Part shown: piece by piece, positions 51,994-60,816 of the stretch | How the letters are laid out: each line of letters opens with the position of its first letter | Numbering within the stretch: the first letter of the stretch is position 1 | Assembly: GCF_905397435.1 (NCBI RefSeq) | Contig: NZ_CAJPVI010000041.1 | Span: 23,262 to 87,261, forward strand | Direction of reading: 5' to 3' | DNA: 64,000 nt | Source of the DNA: Cupriavidus numazuensis | GTDB taxonomy: Bacteria; Pseudomonadota; Gammaproteobacteria; Burkholderiales; Burkholderiaceae | Translations under genes and position numbers: made by a program | The notes under the pieces: model-generated | Told to the model about the DNA's origin: nothing | Seen by the model: the letters and a program-made list of their open reading frames with translations, nothing else | Database searches by the model: none

Positions 51994-52154
51994 TCCGCGC
52001 GACCCGATAACGGTGCATGTGACAGCATGGCGGGGCGCCCCGAACGGCGGCGCCGCCAGCACGTGCTTCGCTGCGCACTGGCGAAATCGGCGTATTTCCT
52101 CTACGCTTTCGGCCTTTGCGAGCCAATCCGGTGACCCGCGCCGGTGCCCGACAG

Positions 52155-52985
52155 ATGGCCAGTCCCGCCGATCCCTCACAAGCTGCGGAAACCGCCGCCA
52201 CCTCCGCCGCCACGTCCGAAAAGCCCAGCGACAGCTATGTGCAGTCCTTTGCACGTGGCCTGTCCGTGATTCGCGCGTTCAACGCCGAGCATCCGGCCCA
52301 GACCCTGACGGAAATCGCCCAGGCCAGCGGCCTCACGCGCGCCGGCGCGCGCCGCATCCTGCTGACGCTGGTGGGCCTTGGCTATGTACAGGCCGAAGGC
52401 AGGCTGTTCCGCCTGACGCCGAAGATCCTCGATCTCGGCTTTGCCTACCTGACCTCGATGCCGTTCTGGAACCTGGCCGAGCCGATCATGGAGGCGCTCT
52501 CGCAGCAGGTCCACGAAAGCTGCTCGATCTCCGTGCTCGACGGCACCGAGATCGTCTACGTGCTGCGCGTGCCGGCCCGCAAGATCATGACCATCAACCT
52601 GTCGATCGGCAGCCGCCTGCCCGCGTATTGCTCCTCGATGGGACGCGTGCTGCTGGCCGGCCTGAACGCTGATGAACTGGACCGCGTGCTGCGCAACACC
52701 GAGCTGCGCGCGCACACCAGCCGCACGGTGACCGATATCGACGCGCTGAAGACAGTCGTCGGCGATATCCGTACGCGGGGCTGGGCGTTGAACGACCAGG
52801 AACTGGAAGAAGGGCTGGTTTCGCTGGCCGCGCCGATCCGCAACCGCGCGGGCCATACCATTGCCGCGCTCAATATCAGCGGTCAGGCCAACCGCACCAG
52901 CGCCGCGGAAATGCGCGAGCGCTTTCTGCCCTCGCTGCTGGAAGCGGCCGACAAGATCTCCGGGCTGGTCGGCCTGCGCACCTGA
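52155..52985 (+). CDS. IclR-family regulator, PcaR/PcaU-like
   Basis: The 276-residue product has the IclR winged helix (SFARGLSVIRAFNAEHPAQTLTEIAQASGLTRAGARRILLTLVGLGYV) and effector domain (CSISVLDGTEIVYVLRVPARKIMTINLSIGSRLPAYCSSMGRVLLA) characteristic of beta-ketoadipate regulators PcaR/PcaU. ATG 52155 is chosen; TTG 52116 and GTG 52131 are possible. It could control pcaIJF at 33-36 kb, whose operator fits this family, but it is 16 kb away, and its neighbours are a transporter and a dioxygenase-like enzyme. Confidence 0.9.
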   Translation: MASPADPSQAAETAATSAATSEKPSDSYVQSFARGLSVIRAFNAEHPAQTLTEIAQASGLTRAGARRILLTLVGLGYVQAEGRLFRLTPKILDLGFAYLTSMPFWNLAEPIMEALSQQVHESCSISVLDGTEIVYVLRVPARKIMTINLSIGSRLPAYCSSMGRVLLAGLNADELDRVLRNTELRAHTSRTVTDIDALKTVVGDIRTRGWALNDQELEEGLVSLAAPIRNRAGHTIAALNISGQANRTSAAEMRERFLPSLLEAADKISGLVGLRT

Positions 52986-53012
52986 ACGGCGCAGGCCCCG
53001 CTCCGGGCGCCG

Positions 53013-53825
53013 TTACAGCTGGACGCTGCCGAACTCGGCCGAACGCGTGCCGTCCACCGGACGATTGCTGGCGCCGAAGTAGGCGAACGCCACGGACAAC
53101 TTGACGGCATTCGAGCTGTTGCGGCCGGCGGCATGGAACAGCCGGCTGTCGAAGAACAGCACGTCGCCACGGTGCAACGCCAGCGACGCCGCGCCCTCGA
53201 GCAACGGCTGACTTGCCGGGTGGGCCTCGATCAGGAACTCTGCCGGATCGAGCTGGCCCGGTTCCAGCACGGCCTTGTGCGAGCCCGGAATGACGCGCAG
53301 CACGCCGTTGCTTTCATCCTCGTCGCCAAGCGCCAGCCACACCGTCACCAGTTCCGGGCTGATGAACGACCAGTAGCGGGTATCGCGGTGCCAGCCGGTC
53401 TGGCTGCCATAGTGCGGATGCTTGGTCATCACGCAGTTGTGGTGGGCCAGCGTGATGCGCGGGGCTTCGCCCAATAGCGCCTGCACGATGGCCGTCAGGC
53501 GCGGGTTCGCGGCCCAGTCGCGAAAGACCTGGTCGCGCCCGTAAGCCTGCCGCAATCGCCTGACGGTGCCGCCGCCGGCGGCATCGCGCGTGGCGGGTGC
53601 GCCGGGATAGCCGAGGTCGGCCTCGAACTCGACCGGCGGAACAGCCGTGGCCAGGTGGCTGCGCGTCACCGCTTCCAGCGCGGCACAGGTCGGCTCGGGC
53701 GCGAAGCCGCGCAGCACGATGAAGCCATCCTTGTGGAACGCCTCGGCCAGGTGCTTCAGCGCGGCGGGATCAGGCTCGGTGGAGGTGGCAGACGGGAAGG
53801 GAGATGCGTCCAGCGGGGCAGTCAT
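53013..53825 (-). CDS. phytanoyl-CoA dioxygenase (PhyH) family protein
   Basis: An Fe(II)/2-oxoglutarate dioxygenase-like protein of 270 residues. The iron-binding HxD is in TGWHRDTRYWSF and the distal His in FFDSRLFHAAGRN, with an Arg shortly before PGSH-type loops (VLRVIPGSHKAVL). The ATG at 53825 (MTAPLDASPF) is preferred; the frame stays open far upstream but is antisense to the MoxR gene there. It converges with the IclR gene and diverges from moxR. The substrate is unknown. Confidence 0.87.
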   Translation of the reverse strand: MTAPLDASPFPSATSTEPDPAALKHLAEAFHKDGFIVLRGFAPEPTCAALEAVTRSHLATAVPPVEFEADLGYPGAPATRDAAGGGTVRRLRQAYGRDQVFRDWAANPRLTAIVQALLGEAPRITLAHHNCVMTKHPHYGSQTGWHRDTRYWSFISPELVTVWLALGDEDESNGVLRVIPGSHKAVLEPGQLDPAEFLIEAHPASQPLLEGAASLALHRGDVLFFDSRLFHAAGRNSSNAVKLSVAFAYFGASNRPVDGTRSAEFGSVQL

Positions 53826-54026
53826 TGCGGCAGAGGGGGGATCCAGGCCAACATGTGGCCGATACGTCGATGATGCCAGAAGCCGGCGCTGCTCGCCCGT
53901 CAAGGCCAAAAGAAGCAAGAAAAGCGCGATCCGCGCATTGTTGTCTTCGTGCGGAAACAGACTGTGCCGTGCAAGGCGCACGCCGCTACAATGCGCGGAT
54001 TCCCCTGTCTCCCAGCCGAGGCCAAT

Positions 54027-54944
54027 GTGACTGCTCGCCCGAGGATCGTCGCTACGCTCGCTGAAGCCCAGAACCGGCTCGGCCGCATCGTGCTTGGCAA
54101 GCCGCGCCAGATCCGGCTGGCCCTGGCCTGCATGCTGGCCCGCGGCCACCTGTTGCTGGAAGACCTGCCTGGTGTCGGCAAAACCACGCTGGCGCATGCG
54201 CTGGCCCGCACGCTGGGGCTGCAATACCAGCGCGTGCAGTTCACCAGCGACCTGCTGCCCGCCGACCTGATCGGCGTATCGGTCTTCGTCCGCGACACGA
54301 GCGAGTTCCGCTTTCATCGCGGACCGGTCTTCGCGCAGGTGGTACTGGCTGACGAGATCAACCGCGCCCCGCCCAAGACCCAGAGCGCGCTGCTCGAAGC
54401 GATGGCCGAAGGCCAGGTCACGCATGATGGCGCCACGCATGCGCTGCCCTCGCCGTTCTTTGTGATTGCGACGCAGAACCCGCTCGAGCAACTCGGCACG
54501 CACGCGCTGCCCGAATCGCAGCTCGACCGCTTCACCATGCGGCTGTCGTTGGGCTATCCCGATCCCGCGTTCGAACGTGTGCTGTATTTGGGCGGGGCCA
54601 CGCCACCGCAAGCCGAACCGGTCATGGACGGCGCGCAGGTCCTGGCGCTGCAGGAAGCCGCGGCACAGGTCTACGTCAGCCCGGCACTGGTCGACTACGT
54701 GCTGGCATTGGTGCAGGCGACACGCACCAGCAGCGCGTTTGCCGCCGGACTGTCGCCGCGCGCGGGGCTGGCACTGCTGGCGTGCGCGCGGGCATGGGCT
54801 CTGCTCGATCAACGCGAATTGGTGCTGCCTGAAGACGTGCAGGCGGTCTTTACCGCCGTGGCGGCGCACCGCCTGGAGCCTGCCGGAACGCGCGCCGGCG
54901 CCGATAGCCTGGCCGCGCTGCTGGCTGGCGTACCGATTCCCTGA
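54027..54944 (+). CDS. MoxR-family AAA+ ATPase
   Basis: MoxR ATPases act as chaperones for metal insertion or assembly together with VWA or DUF58 proteins. The 305 residues show Walker A LPGVGKTT, Walker B VVLADEINRAPPKTQSALLEAMAEGQV and sensor 1 IATQNPLEQLGTHALPESQLDRF. GTG 54027, with GAGG five bases upstream, fits the family start; an ATG at 53991 is possible. The genes for DUF58 and a transglutaminase follow in one operon. Confidence 0.93.
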   Translation: MTARPRIVATLAEAQNRLGRIVLGKPRQIRLALACMLARGHLLLEDLPGVGKTTLAHALARTLGLQYQRVQFTSDLLPADLIGVSVFVRDTSEFRFHRGPVFAQVVLADEINRAPPKTQSALLEAMAEGQVTHDGATHALPSPFFVIATQNPLEQLGTHALPESQLDRFTMRLSLGYPDPAFERVLYLGGATPPQAEPVMDGAQVLALQEAAAQVYVSPALVDYVLALVQATRTSSAFAAGLSPRAGLALLACARAWALLDQRELVLPEDVQAVFTAVAAHRLEPAGTRAGADSLAALLAGVPIP

Positions 54945-54949
54945 CCGCC

Positions 54950-55990
54950 ATGCCGCGCGATCCGTCCGCGGCAACCCGCCACGCCGCGCTGCCGCTGGCC
55001 GGTGCCTCGCCGTACCGGCGGCGCTGGTTCCGGCTTCCGCAAGTCCCGGCGCAGAACGAGGTGCGGCTGGATCGCCGCCGCCTCTACATCCTTCCCACCC
55101 GCAGCGGCGTCGGCTTTGCCGTGCTGCTGCTGGCCATGCTGCTGACATCGCTGAACTACAACATCAGCCTCGGCTTCGGGCTCACGTTTCTGCTGGCGGG
55201 CATCGGCATGGCGTGCATGTGGCTCGCGTATCGGAACCTGCTGGATCTGTCGGTGACCGCGGAACCGGGCTCTCCCACGCAGGAAGCGTTCGCCGGGCAG
55301 AACGCCGGATTTGCGCTGCGGCTGTCCAATGCCGACGCGCAGGCGCGCATCGGCATCGAGGCGCGCATCGCGACCATGCCCGGGGTCGAGACCGCGAGCG
55401 TCACGCTCGATGGCGCCAGCACTGGCACGCTGACGCTGTATGTCCCGGCCGCGCGGCGTGGCTGGCTGCGGCTGCCGCGCGTCACGCTGTCGAGCCGGTT
55501 TCCGTTCGGCCTGTTCCGGGTCTGGGGCTATGCGGACCTGGGCCTGTCGGTGCTGGTTTTCCCGGCGCCGGAGGCCGCCGCGCCGCCACTGCCACCGATG
55601 GCTGCACAGGACAATGGCGACGATGGCCCCGCCGGCGGACCGGCCACCGATGAAGGCATCGACCAGCTCCGCAAGTACCGCAGCGGTGACCCGCTGCACC
55701 GCATTGCGTGGAAACACAGCGCGCGCACCGGCCGCTGGATGAGCCGGGCGGGCGAGCCGCCGGCACGGCCGACGCGCTGGCTGGACTGGCATACGCTGCC
55801 GGCCAGCATGCCGGCCGAAGCCCGACTGTCCCGGTTATGCGCATGGCTGCTGGCCCTGGGTGACACCACCGAAATCGGCCTGCGGCTGCCCGGTGTGGAA
55901 ATCCGGCCCGGACACGGTGCCGGCCACCGCCGCGCATGCCTGGAAGCGCTGGCACTGTGGCGTGCGCCCGGCCGAGGGGACCCGCCATGA
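54950..55990 (+). CDS. DUF58 domain membrane protein
   Basis: The 346-residue protein has two membrane helices (residues about 52-95), an extracytoplasmic-type beta region, and the DUF58 core DEGIDQLRKYRSGDPLHRIAWKHSARTGRW. It starts five bases after moxR and overlaps the next gene (ATGA). DUF58 proteins are the VWA-like partner of MoxR. The start may be a little further in, since residues 1-30 are poorly conserved in type. Confidence 0.92.
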   Translation: MPRDPSAATRHAALPLAGASPYRRRWFRLPQVPAQNEVRLDRRRLYILPTRSGVGFAVLLLAMLLTSLNYNISLGFGLTFLLAGIGMACMWLAYRNLLDLSVTAEPGSPTQEAFAGQNAGFALRLSNADAQARIGIEARIATMPGVETASVTLDGASTGTLTLYVPAARRGWLRLPRVTLSSRFPFGLFRVWGYADLGLSVLVFPAPEAAAPPLPPMAAQDNGDDGPAGGPATDEGIDQLRKYRSGDPLHRIAWKHSARTGRWMSRAGEPPARPTRWLDWHTLPASMPAEARLSRLCAWLLALGDTTEIGLRLPGVEIRPGHGAGHRRACLEALALWRAPGRGDPP

Positions 55991-58017
55991 GCACGACGGC
56001 GCGGCCCCTTGCGCACCAGGATCACGGCGTCCTGCTCGGACAGCTCGCGCTGGTACTGGCACCGCAGGCGCGCACCCTGCCGATGGCGGTCAGCCTGCTG
56101 CTGCTCGCGCTGCTGTGCTGGCGCTGGCTGCTCTGGCGCAAGCGTGCGCCACTGCCATCGCGGTCGGTAATGGGTGTGGCTGCACTGCTGGTGCTGGGGA
56201 TCGCCGCGGCGCTGATCTGGCAGGATGGCGGCGGTGCCATGCGCGACCTGGCCGTCGCACTGTTGGGCGCCTTTGTCGTGCTCAAGCTGCTCGAGTGCCA
56301 TAGCCTCGCCGATGCCACGCTGGTCACGCAGCTGTCGTTCTACCTGTTGCTGACGCTGTACCTGTCCGACCAGCCCTTCTGGCTGGCGCTGTACAGCGTG
56401 GCGATCGGCGCATGGATCCTGCGCAACTGGCTGCTTCTGCACCACCCGGAAGCGCGTGGCCGGCTGGCCATCTGGCCGCTGCTGGGCCGCATGGCGCTGA
56501 TCGGCCTGCCGTGGGCGCTGGTGCTGTTCGTGCTGTTCCCGCGCCTGGAACATCCGCTGTGGCGCCTGCCGCAATCGACGCCGACGTCACGGACGGGCCT
56601 CAGCGACGTGATGCGGCCGGGCAGCGTCGGGCAGCTCGTACGCTCGCCGGAGGTCGCGCTGCGCGCGGAGGTCGATGGCGATCCGTTGCCGACCTCGGCG
56701 CTCTACTGGCGTGCGCTGGTGCTGTGGCAATTCGACGGGTCCGCCTGGCTGCCCGTGCAACAACGCCAGCAATTCACGATGCCGGCCGCGCCCACGCCGC
56801 CCGCCAGTACACCGCAGTCCGGTGGCGTCGATTACACCGTCACGCTGGAACCAAGCCAGCAACAGTGGCTGTTCACGCTGGACCGTGGCGTGGCGATGTC
56901 ATCGGATGCGAATGCCCGTGTCACCGCGGATGGCGAGTATTTCGCGTCCGTGCCAGTCGACCAGCGTATCCGCTACCGGGCCCGCTCCACGCTGGGTCCA
57001 TCGCACGAACCACTGTCGGCGCGCACGCAGGCACTCGCGCTGAGCCTCCCGCCGGGCAATCCGCGCGCGCGCGAACTGGCCGCGGGCTGGGCCGCCAGCT
57101 ATGTCGATCCTGCACTGCGTGTGCAAGCCGCGCTGCGCCTGTTCGCCTCGGCGCCGTTCGGCTACACGTTGCGGCCGCCCGCGCTGGGCACGCAGCAGGT
57201 CGACAGCTTCCTGTTCGAGACACATCGCGGCTTCTGCGAACACTATGCAAGCAGCTTCGTCTTCCTGATGCGCGCGGCGGGCGTGCCCGCGCGCGTGGTA
57301 ACCGGCTACCAGGGCGGCGAGTACAACCCGATCGGCCGCCACTATATCGTGCGCCAGTCCGACGCCCACGCATGGGCCGAGGTCTGGCTGGAAGGACGCG
57401 GCTGGGTGCGTGTCGACCCGACCAGCGCGGTAGCGCCGAGCCGAGTTGAGCAAGGGCTGGACGCCGCGCTGGGCGGCCAGGAATCCGGCGTCTGGTCACC
57501 GGACCAGGAAGCCGGCTGGCTACGCAACGTGCGCTGGGCCTATGACGGGCTGACCTACACGTGGCAGCGCTGGATCCTGCAATACGACCGCGGCCAGCAG
57601 GAGCGGCTGTTCGGCGAGCGCCTGCCGGGCATCAGCCTGGCGCAACTGCTCGCGTATGGGCTCGCCGCGCTGAGTCTGCTGGCACTGCTGCCGCTGTGGC
57701 TGCGTCGCCGGCGTGCCGATCCGGTCGAAGTCTGCTTTGCGCAGGTGTGCCGCATGCTGGCGCGCCGCGGCTGCGAGCGCGGCGCCGCCGAAGGCCCCCA
57801 GGCATTCGCCGCGCGCGCGGCTGCCGGGCTGCCACATGCCGCTGCGGCGATCCATGCCTTTATCGCCACCTACATCGGCCTGCGGTATGGCGCCATGCCG
57901 GAGGCGCGGCGGCCGCAGGAACTTGCGAGGCTGCGCGCGAGCGCGCGCCGCGTGTCGGCAAGTCTTCGCATGCGGCATGCCGGCGATGTCCGGACTGGCG
58001 AAATTCGTCCCAGCTGA
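55987..58017 (+). CDS. tgpA: transglutaminase-like membrane protein TgpA (DUF3488)
   Basis: This 676-residue protein has about six N-terminal membrane helices (DUF3488), a periplasmic transglutaminase core with C417 (HRGFCEHYASSF), H461 (DAHAWAEVW) and D477 (VDPTSAV), one more helix near residue 560, and a short DUF4129-like C-terminal domain. TgpA in Pseudomonas aeruginosa is important for viability. It forms the moxR-DUF58-tgpA operon by a four-base overlap. Confidence 0.94.
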   Translation: MSTTARPLAHQDHGVLLGQLALVLAPQARTLPMAVSLLLLALLCWRWLLWRKRAPLPSRSVMGVAALLVLGIAAALIWQDGGGAMRDLAVALLGAFVVLKLLECHSLADATLVTQLSFYLLLTLYLSDQPFWLALYSVAIGAWILRNWLLLHHPEARGRLAIWPLLGRMALIGLPWALVLFVLFPRLEHPLWRLPQSTPTSRTGLSDVMRPGSVGQLVRSPEVALRAEVDGDPLPTSALYWRALVLWQFDGSAWLPVQQRQQFTMPAAPTPPASTPQSGGVDYTVTLEPSQQQWLFTLDRGVAMSSDANARVTADGEYFASVPVDQRIRYRARSTLGPSHEPLSARTQALALSLPPGNPRARELAAGWAASYVDPALRVQAALRLFASAPFGYTLRPPALGTQQVDSFLFETHRGFCEHYASSFVFLMRAAGVPARVVTGYQGGEYNPIGRHYIVRQSDAHAWAEVWLEGRGWVRVDPTSAVAPSRVEQGLDAALGGQESGVWSPDQEAGWLRNVRWAYDGLTYTWQRWILQYDRGQQERLFGERLPGISLAQLLAYGLAALSLLALLPLWLRRRRADPVEVCFAQVCRMLARRGCERGAAEGPQAFAARAAAGLPHAAAAIHAFIATYIGLRYGAMPEARRPQELARLRASARRVSASLRMRHAGDVRTGEIRPS

Positions 58018-58056
58018 TATAATTTCACCCGTAACTATATCAGATGAAATCATCTG
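58014..58056. promoter_or_regulatory. overlapping palindromes before the MarR gene
   Basis: CTGATATA (58014-58021) and TATATCAG (58036-58043) form an inverted repeat with a 14-base spacer, and CAGATGA-AA-TCATCTG (58041-58056) is a second palindrome that shares its edge. Both lie just after tgpA and before the marR-MFS pair, as expected for an autoregulated MarR operator. Confidence 0.65.
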
Positions 58057-58091
58057 TGCCGCCATCCTGCGGCGCGGATGCCTCCCCCGCC

Positions 58092-58580
58092 ATGTCCTTC
58101 GAGCAACGTATGGATCGCTACTGCGCCGCGCATCCGGATGCACCGCGCGACCTGATCCTGGCATCCCGCCTGCTGCTGCGCACTGCGCGGCTGCTGCGCG
58201 ACCATATCAACCGCAGTCTGGCGCAGTTCGACCTCGACCTGAACCAGTACCTCGTACTCAGCATGCTTGCCGTCGATGAGGGACAGCCCAGCATGCCCTC
58301 CGAACTGAGCGCCACGATCGACGCCACACGTACGCAGATGACCCGTCTGGTTGACGGACTGGAAACCCGCAGCCTGGTACGCCGGCAGGCTTCTGTCCAG
58401 GACCGCCGCAGCCTGGAATTGACGCTCACGCCGGCTGGCCGCAGGCTGCTCGAGCGGGCGTTGCCGCTGGTGCATGCCGCCTACGCCGAAGTGTGGGCAC
58501 CTGTCGGGGAGAACGGGCTGACGGCCAGCACGCGCGTGCTGAACCGCCTGCACCAGAGTCTGCAGGCGCTGCAGCCATGA
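58092..58580 (+). CDS. MarR-family regulator of the downstream MFS gene
   Basis: A winged-helix regulator of 162 residues from ATG 58092 (MSFEQRMDRYC), with NQYLVLSMLAVDEGQPSMPSELSATIDATRTQMTRLVDGLETRSLVRRQASVQDRRSLELTLTPAG as the MarR core. The ATG at 58044 lies inside the operator palindrome, so I consider it less likely. The gene overlaps the MFS gene (ATGA), a layout like EmrR-EmrB drug-export units. Confidence 0.9.
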   Translation: MSFEQRMDRYCAAHPDAPRDLILASRLLLRTARLLRDHINRSLAQFDLDLNQYLVLSMLAVDEGQPSMPSELSATIDATRTQMTRLVDGLETRSLVRRQASVQDRRSLELTLTPAGRRLLERALPLVHAAYAEVWAPVGENGLTASTRVLNRLHQSLQALQP

Positions 58581-60160
58581 GCACCGAATCCCGCTGGCAC
58601 CCGCTCTGGCAACTGCGCCTGAGCGTGCGCTGGCTGCGGTGGCTCAGCCACCGCCAGCGCCAGACGCTGCTGATGATGCTGCTGGCCCTGGCCACCGGCG
58701 TGGAATTCCTCGAGAACATCATGTTCGTGTTCGCGTCGAGCCACATCATGGGCGGTCTCGACGCGGATCCGCGCAGCTTCGCGCTTGCGCAGGCGGCGTA
58801 CGCCGTGGGCAGCATGCTCATGATCCTCAAGCAGCAATGGCTGTCGCGCCGCTTCGGCTACCGCTATTACCTGACCGGTGCGCTGCTGATCTTCATGGCG
58901 GGCACACTGGGCGCCGCAACCAGTCACTCGCTCGCGCAACTGGTCGCGGCCCGCTTCGTGCAAGGTTTTGGCGGCGGCGCGCTGTTCACGAGTTGCCGCA
59001 TCCTGGTCGCGGTGCTGTTCGGACCCACCGACCGGCCGCGCGCGAGCCGCATCTTCATGACCGGCATTTTCGTGGCAAGCGCGCTGGGTCCGGCGTTCGC
59101 GGCCGAACTGGTGGACCACGGCGTCTGGCAGGACGTGTTCTACGGCGCCCTGCCTTTCGCCGCGCTGGCCGCGCTGGGCGCCTGGGTGTTGTTGCCCGAT
59201 GCGGAGCCGCGCCGGCCGGCGCCGAGCCCCGGGCTCGGGCCGCTACTGCTGTTCGGCGCGGCCGTGGTCACGCTGCAGGCGGCGCTGACTGAAGCGCGCT
59301 TCGACATCTTTTCGCATCCGATCCGGCTGGCACTGATCGCGGGCGCGGGCCTGGGGCTGCTTGCCGTGTTCCTGTGGCACCAGTGGCACCATGAGACGCC
59401 GGTTCTGCATCTGCGCGCGCTGCGCAATCCGATCTACCTGGCCGGGATCGGCATGTACTTCGTGTACTACATGATCAACAACCTCAGCGCCTATGTGTTT
59501 CCGATCTACGCGGAACAGGCGCTGCGGATTCCGCTGGCCACCACGGGCTGGCTCAACACCTTTGCCGCGATGGTGAGCCTTGTCGGGGTCATCATCTATT
59601 TGCGCTACGGGTCGCGCCTGACGCGAAAGAAGCCGCTGATGGTGACCGGCCTGATGATGATGGCCGCCACCGCCTGGTGGTTCTCGCGCATGCCGCCGGA
59701 TGCAGGGCCGCCCGCGCTTGCATGGGGCCTGGTTGGCAAAGGTCTGTTCGGCGTGATGGTGATCATCCCGATCGCCGGGCTGACGTTCCGCTCACTGAGC
59801 GGCGAGGAATTCGCGCATGGCTACCGCAGCAAGAACCTGATGCGCCAGATCGCCAGCTCGTTTGCGTCGGCCATCGGGGCAGTGTTGCTGCAGAACCGGC
59901 AGTTTGCCGTGCATGACAGTCTCGTGCACGCGCTCGGACAACGGGTCGCGGAAACCCAGCTCTGGATGCAGTCGGTGCAGGCGGCGCTGGCCGCTCGTGG
60001 CTTTGATGAAGCGCAGGCACACCGTGGCGCGTTGGCCCAGCTTTCCGGGCTGGTCGAACAACAGGCCCGTCTGATTGCTTGCGAGGATATCTACCGTCTG
60101 ATTGCGGTGCTGGCGCTGACCGCTGCGGGGTACATGCTGTTGCAGCGCCGCCTGGACTAA
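58577..60160 (+). CDS. MFS efflux transporter (DHA2-like), second copy
   Basis: The 527-residue protein has about 14 hydrophobic segments and starts at the ATG that overlaps the marR stop. Its C-terminal region EEFAHGYRSKNLMRQIASSFASAIGAVLLQNRQFAVHDSLVHAL parallels that of the protein at 50380, so the two are paralogues. No HlyD/EmrA-like membrane fusion partner is adjacent. Drug or toxic-acid export under MarR control is likely. Confidence 0.9.
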   Translation: MSTESRWHPLWQLRLSVRWLRWLSHRQRQTLLMMLLALATGVEFLENIMFVFASSHIMGGLDADPRSFALAQAAYAVGSMLMILKQQWLSRRFGYRYYLTGALLIFMAGTLGAATSHSLAQLVAARFVQGFGGGALFTSCRILVAVLFGPTDRPRASRIFMTGIFVASALGPAFAAELVDHGVWQDVFYGALPFAALAALGAWVLLPDAEPRRPAPSPGLGPLLLFGAAVVTLQAALTEARFDIFSHPIRLALIAGAGLGLLAVFLWHQWHHETPVLHLRALRNPIYLAGIGMYFVYYMINNLSAYVFPIYAEQALRIPLATTGWLNTFAAMVSLVGVIIYLRYGSRLTRKKPLMVTGLMMMAATAWWFSRMPPDAGPPALAWGLVGKGLFGVMVIIPIAGLTFRSLSGEEFAHGYRSKNLMRQIASSFASAIGAVLLQNRQFAVHDSLVHALGQRVAETQLWMQSVQAALAARGFDEAQAHRGALAQLSGLVEQQARLIACEDIYRLIAVLALTAAGYMLLQRRLD

Positions 60161-60228
60161 GGCGCTACGTAGGTGGGTGCCATCGATCGGGGCACCGGGC
60201 GGGACATCAGAACAGCGTCAGAACGTCA

Positions 60229-60552
60229 TCAAAACAGCGAAAGCTGGCGCATGCCAAAGCCAACCGTCTCTTCCACGCGCGAGCGCGCATGGACCAGCGA
60301 TCCTTCAGCGCCCGAGTAGTTGCCCGCGGCCCAGTGGTAGACCACCGGCACGTCGCCACGGTCGGACAGGCGGACTTCTCCCAGCTTCTCGCCGCGCTCG
60401 TTGCGGTAGAAGTGCGAACGGTAGCCGCGCTCCCAGTGGGGAGGCGCTTCCTTTTTGCGCCGCCGGGGGCTCGGCGCAGACTGAGCGGTAGGCGCAACGC
60501 GCCGCGCTCTCTCAGTACCCGGTGTAATGGCTCGGGTGAAATCCAACTGCAT
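60229..60552 (-). CDS. hypothetical protein
   Basis: A 107-residue protein (MQLDFTRAITPGTERARRV...) with a basic, Pro/Arg-rich N-terminal half and a better structured C-terminal half (YHWAAGNYSGAEGSLVHARSRVEETVGFGMRQLSLF). AAGGAA lies close before the ATG at 60552. I do not recognise the family. It is convergent with the MFS gene, and the GTATAC array lies upstream of it. Confidence 0.65.
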   Translation of the reverse strand: MQLDFTRAITPGTERARRVAPTAQSAPSPRRRKKEAPPHWERGYRSHFYRNERGEKLGEVRLSDRGDVPVVYHWAAGNYSGAEGSLVHARSRVEETVGFGMRQLSLF

Positions 60553-60705
60553 AGACTTCCTTGTTCTATCGATTCAGCAAGAACCAGGGTCGGCGGGCCG
60601 TGCCGCCGCATGCTTCGTGCATCGCAGTCGAGATCATACCTGCTGGCGCGGTTTCTGTAAGCCCTTCCTTGCGCGGAAACCCGCTTGCCGCAAGGCTTCG
60701 CGGGC

Positions 60706-60769
60706 GTATACCGGCTTCGTATACGGCCGGTATACGCTTCGTATACGCCGCCGTATACGCCCTGGATAC
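60706..60769. repeat. array of six GTATAC-type hexamers at 11-13 base spacing
   Basis: GTATAC occurs at 60706, 60719, 60730, 60741 and 60753, and GGATAC (one mismatch) at 60764. The spacing is 13, 11, 11, 12 and 11 bases. The hexamer is itself a palindrome, so all copies read the same on both strands. The array is in the 264-base gap between the HtrA stop and the 60552 gene. Confidence 0.85.
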
Positions 60770-60816
60770 GACCCGCGAACGCCCCCCAAAGCCTTGTCGG
60801 TAAACGCTTGCAGCGA

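Noticed and set aside
53826..55148. Upstream continuation of the PhyH reading frame (total 711 codons)
   Set aside because: Beyond 53825 it runs antisense to moxR and DUF58 and has no homologous character; the PhyH protein starts at 53825.
54027..58017. moxR-DUF58-tgpA block considered as a defence system
   Set aside because: MoxR ATPases do appear in some defence loci, but the DUF58 and TgpA partners mark the common housekeeping operon, and no nuclease or toxin effector is present.
60706..60769. GTATAC array considered as a CRISPR
   Set aside because: Units of six bases at 11-13 base spacing cannot be CRISPR repeats, there are no unique 30-base spacers, and no cas genes are present.
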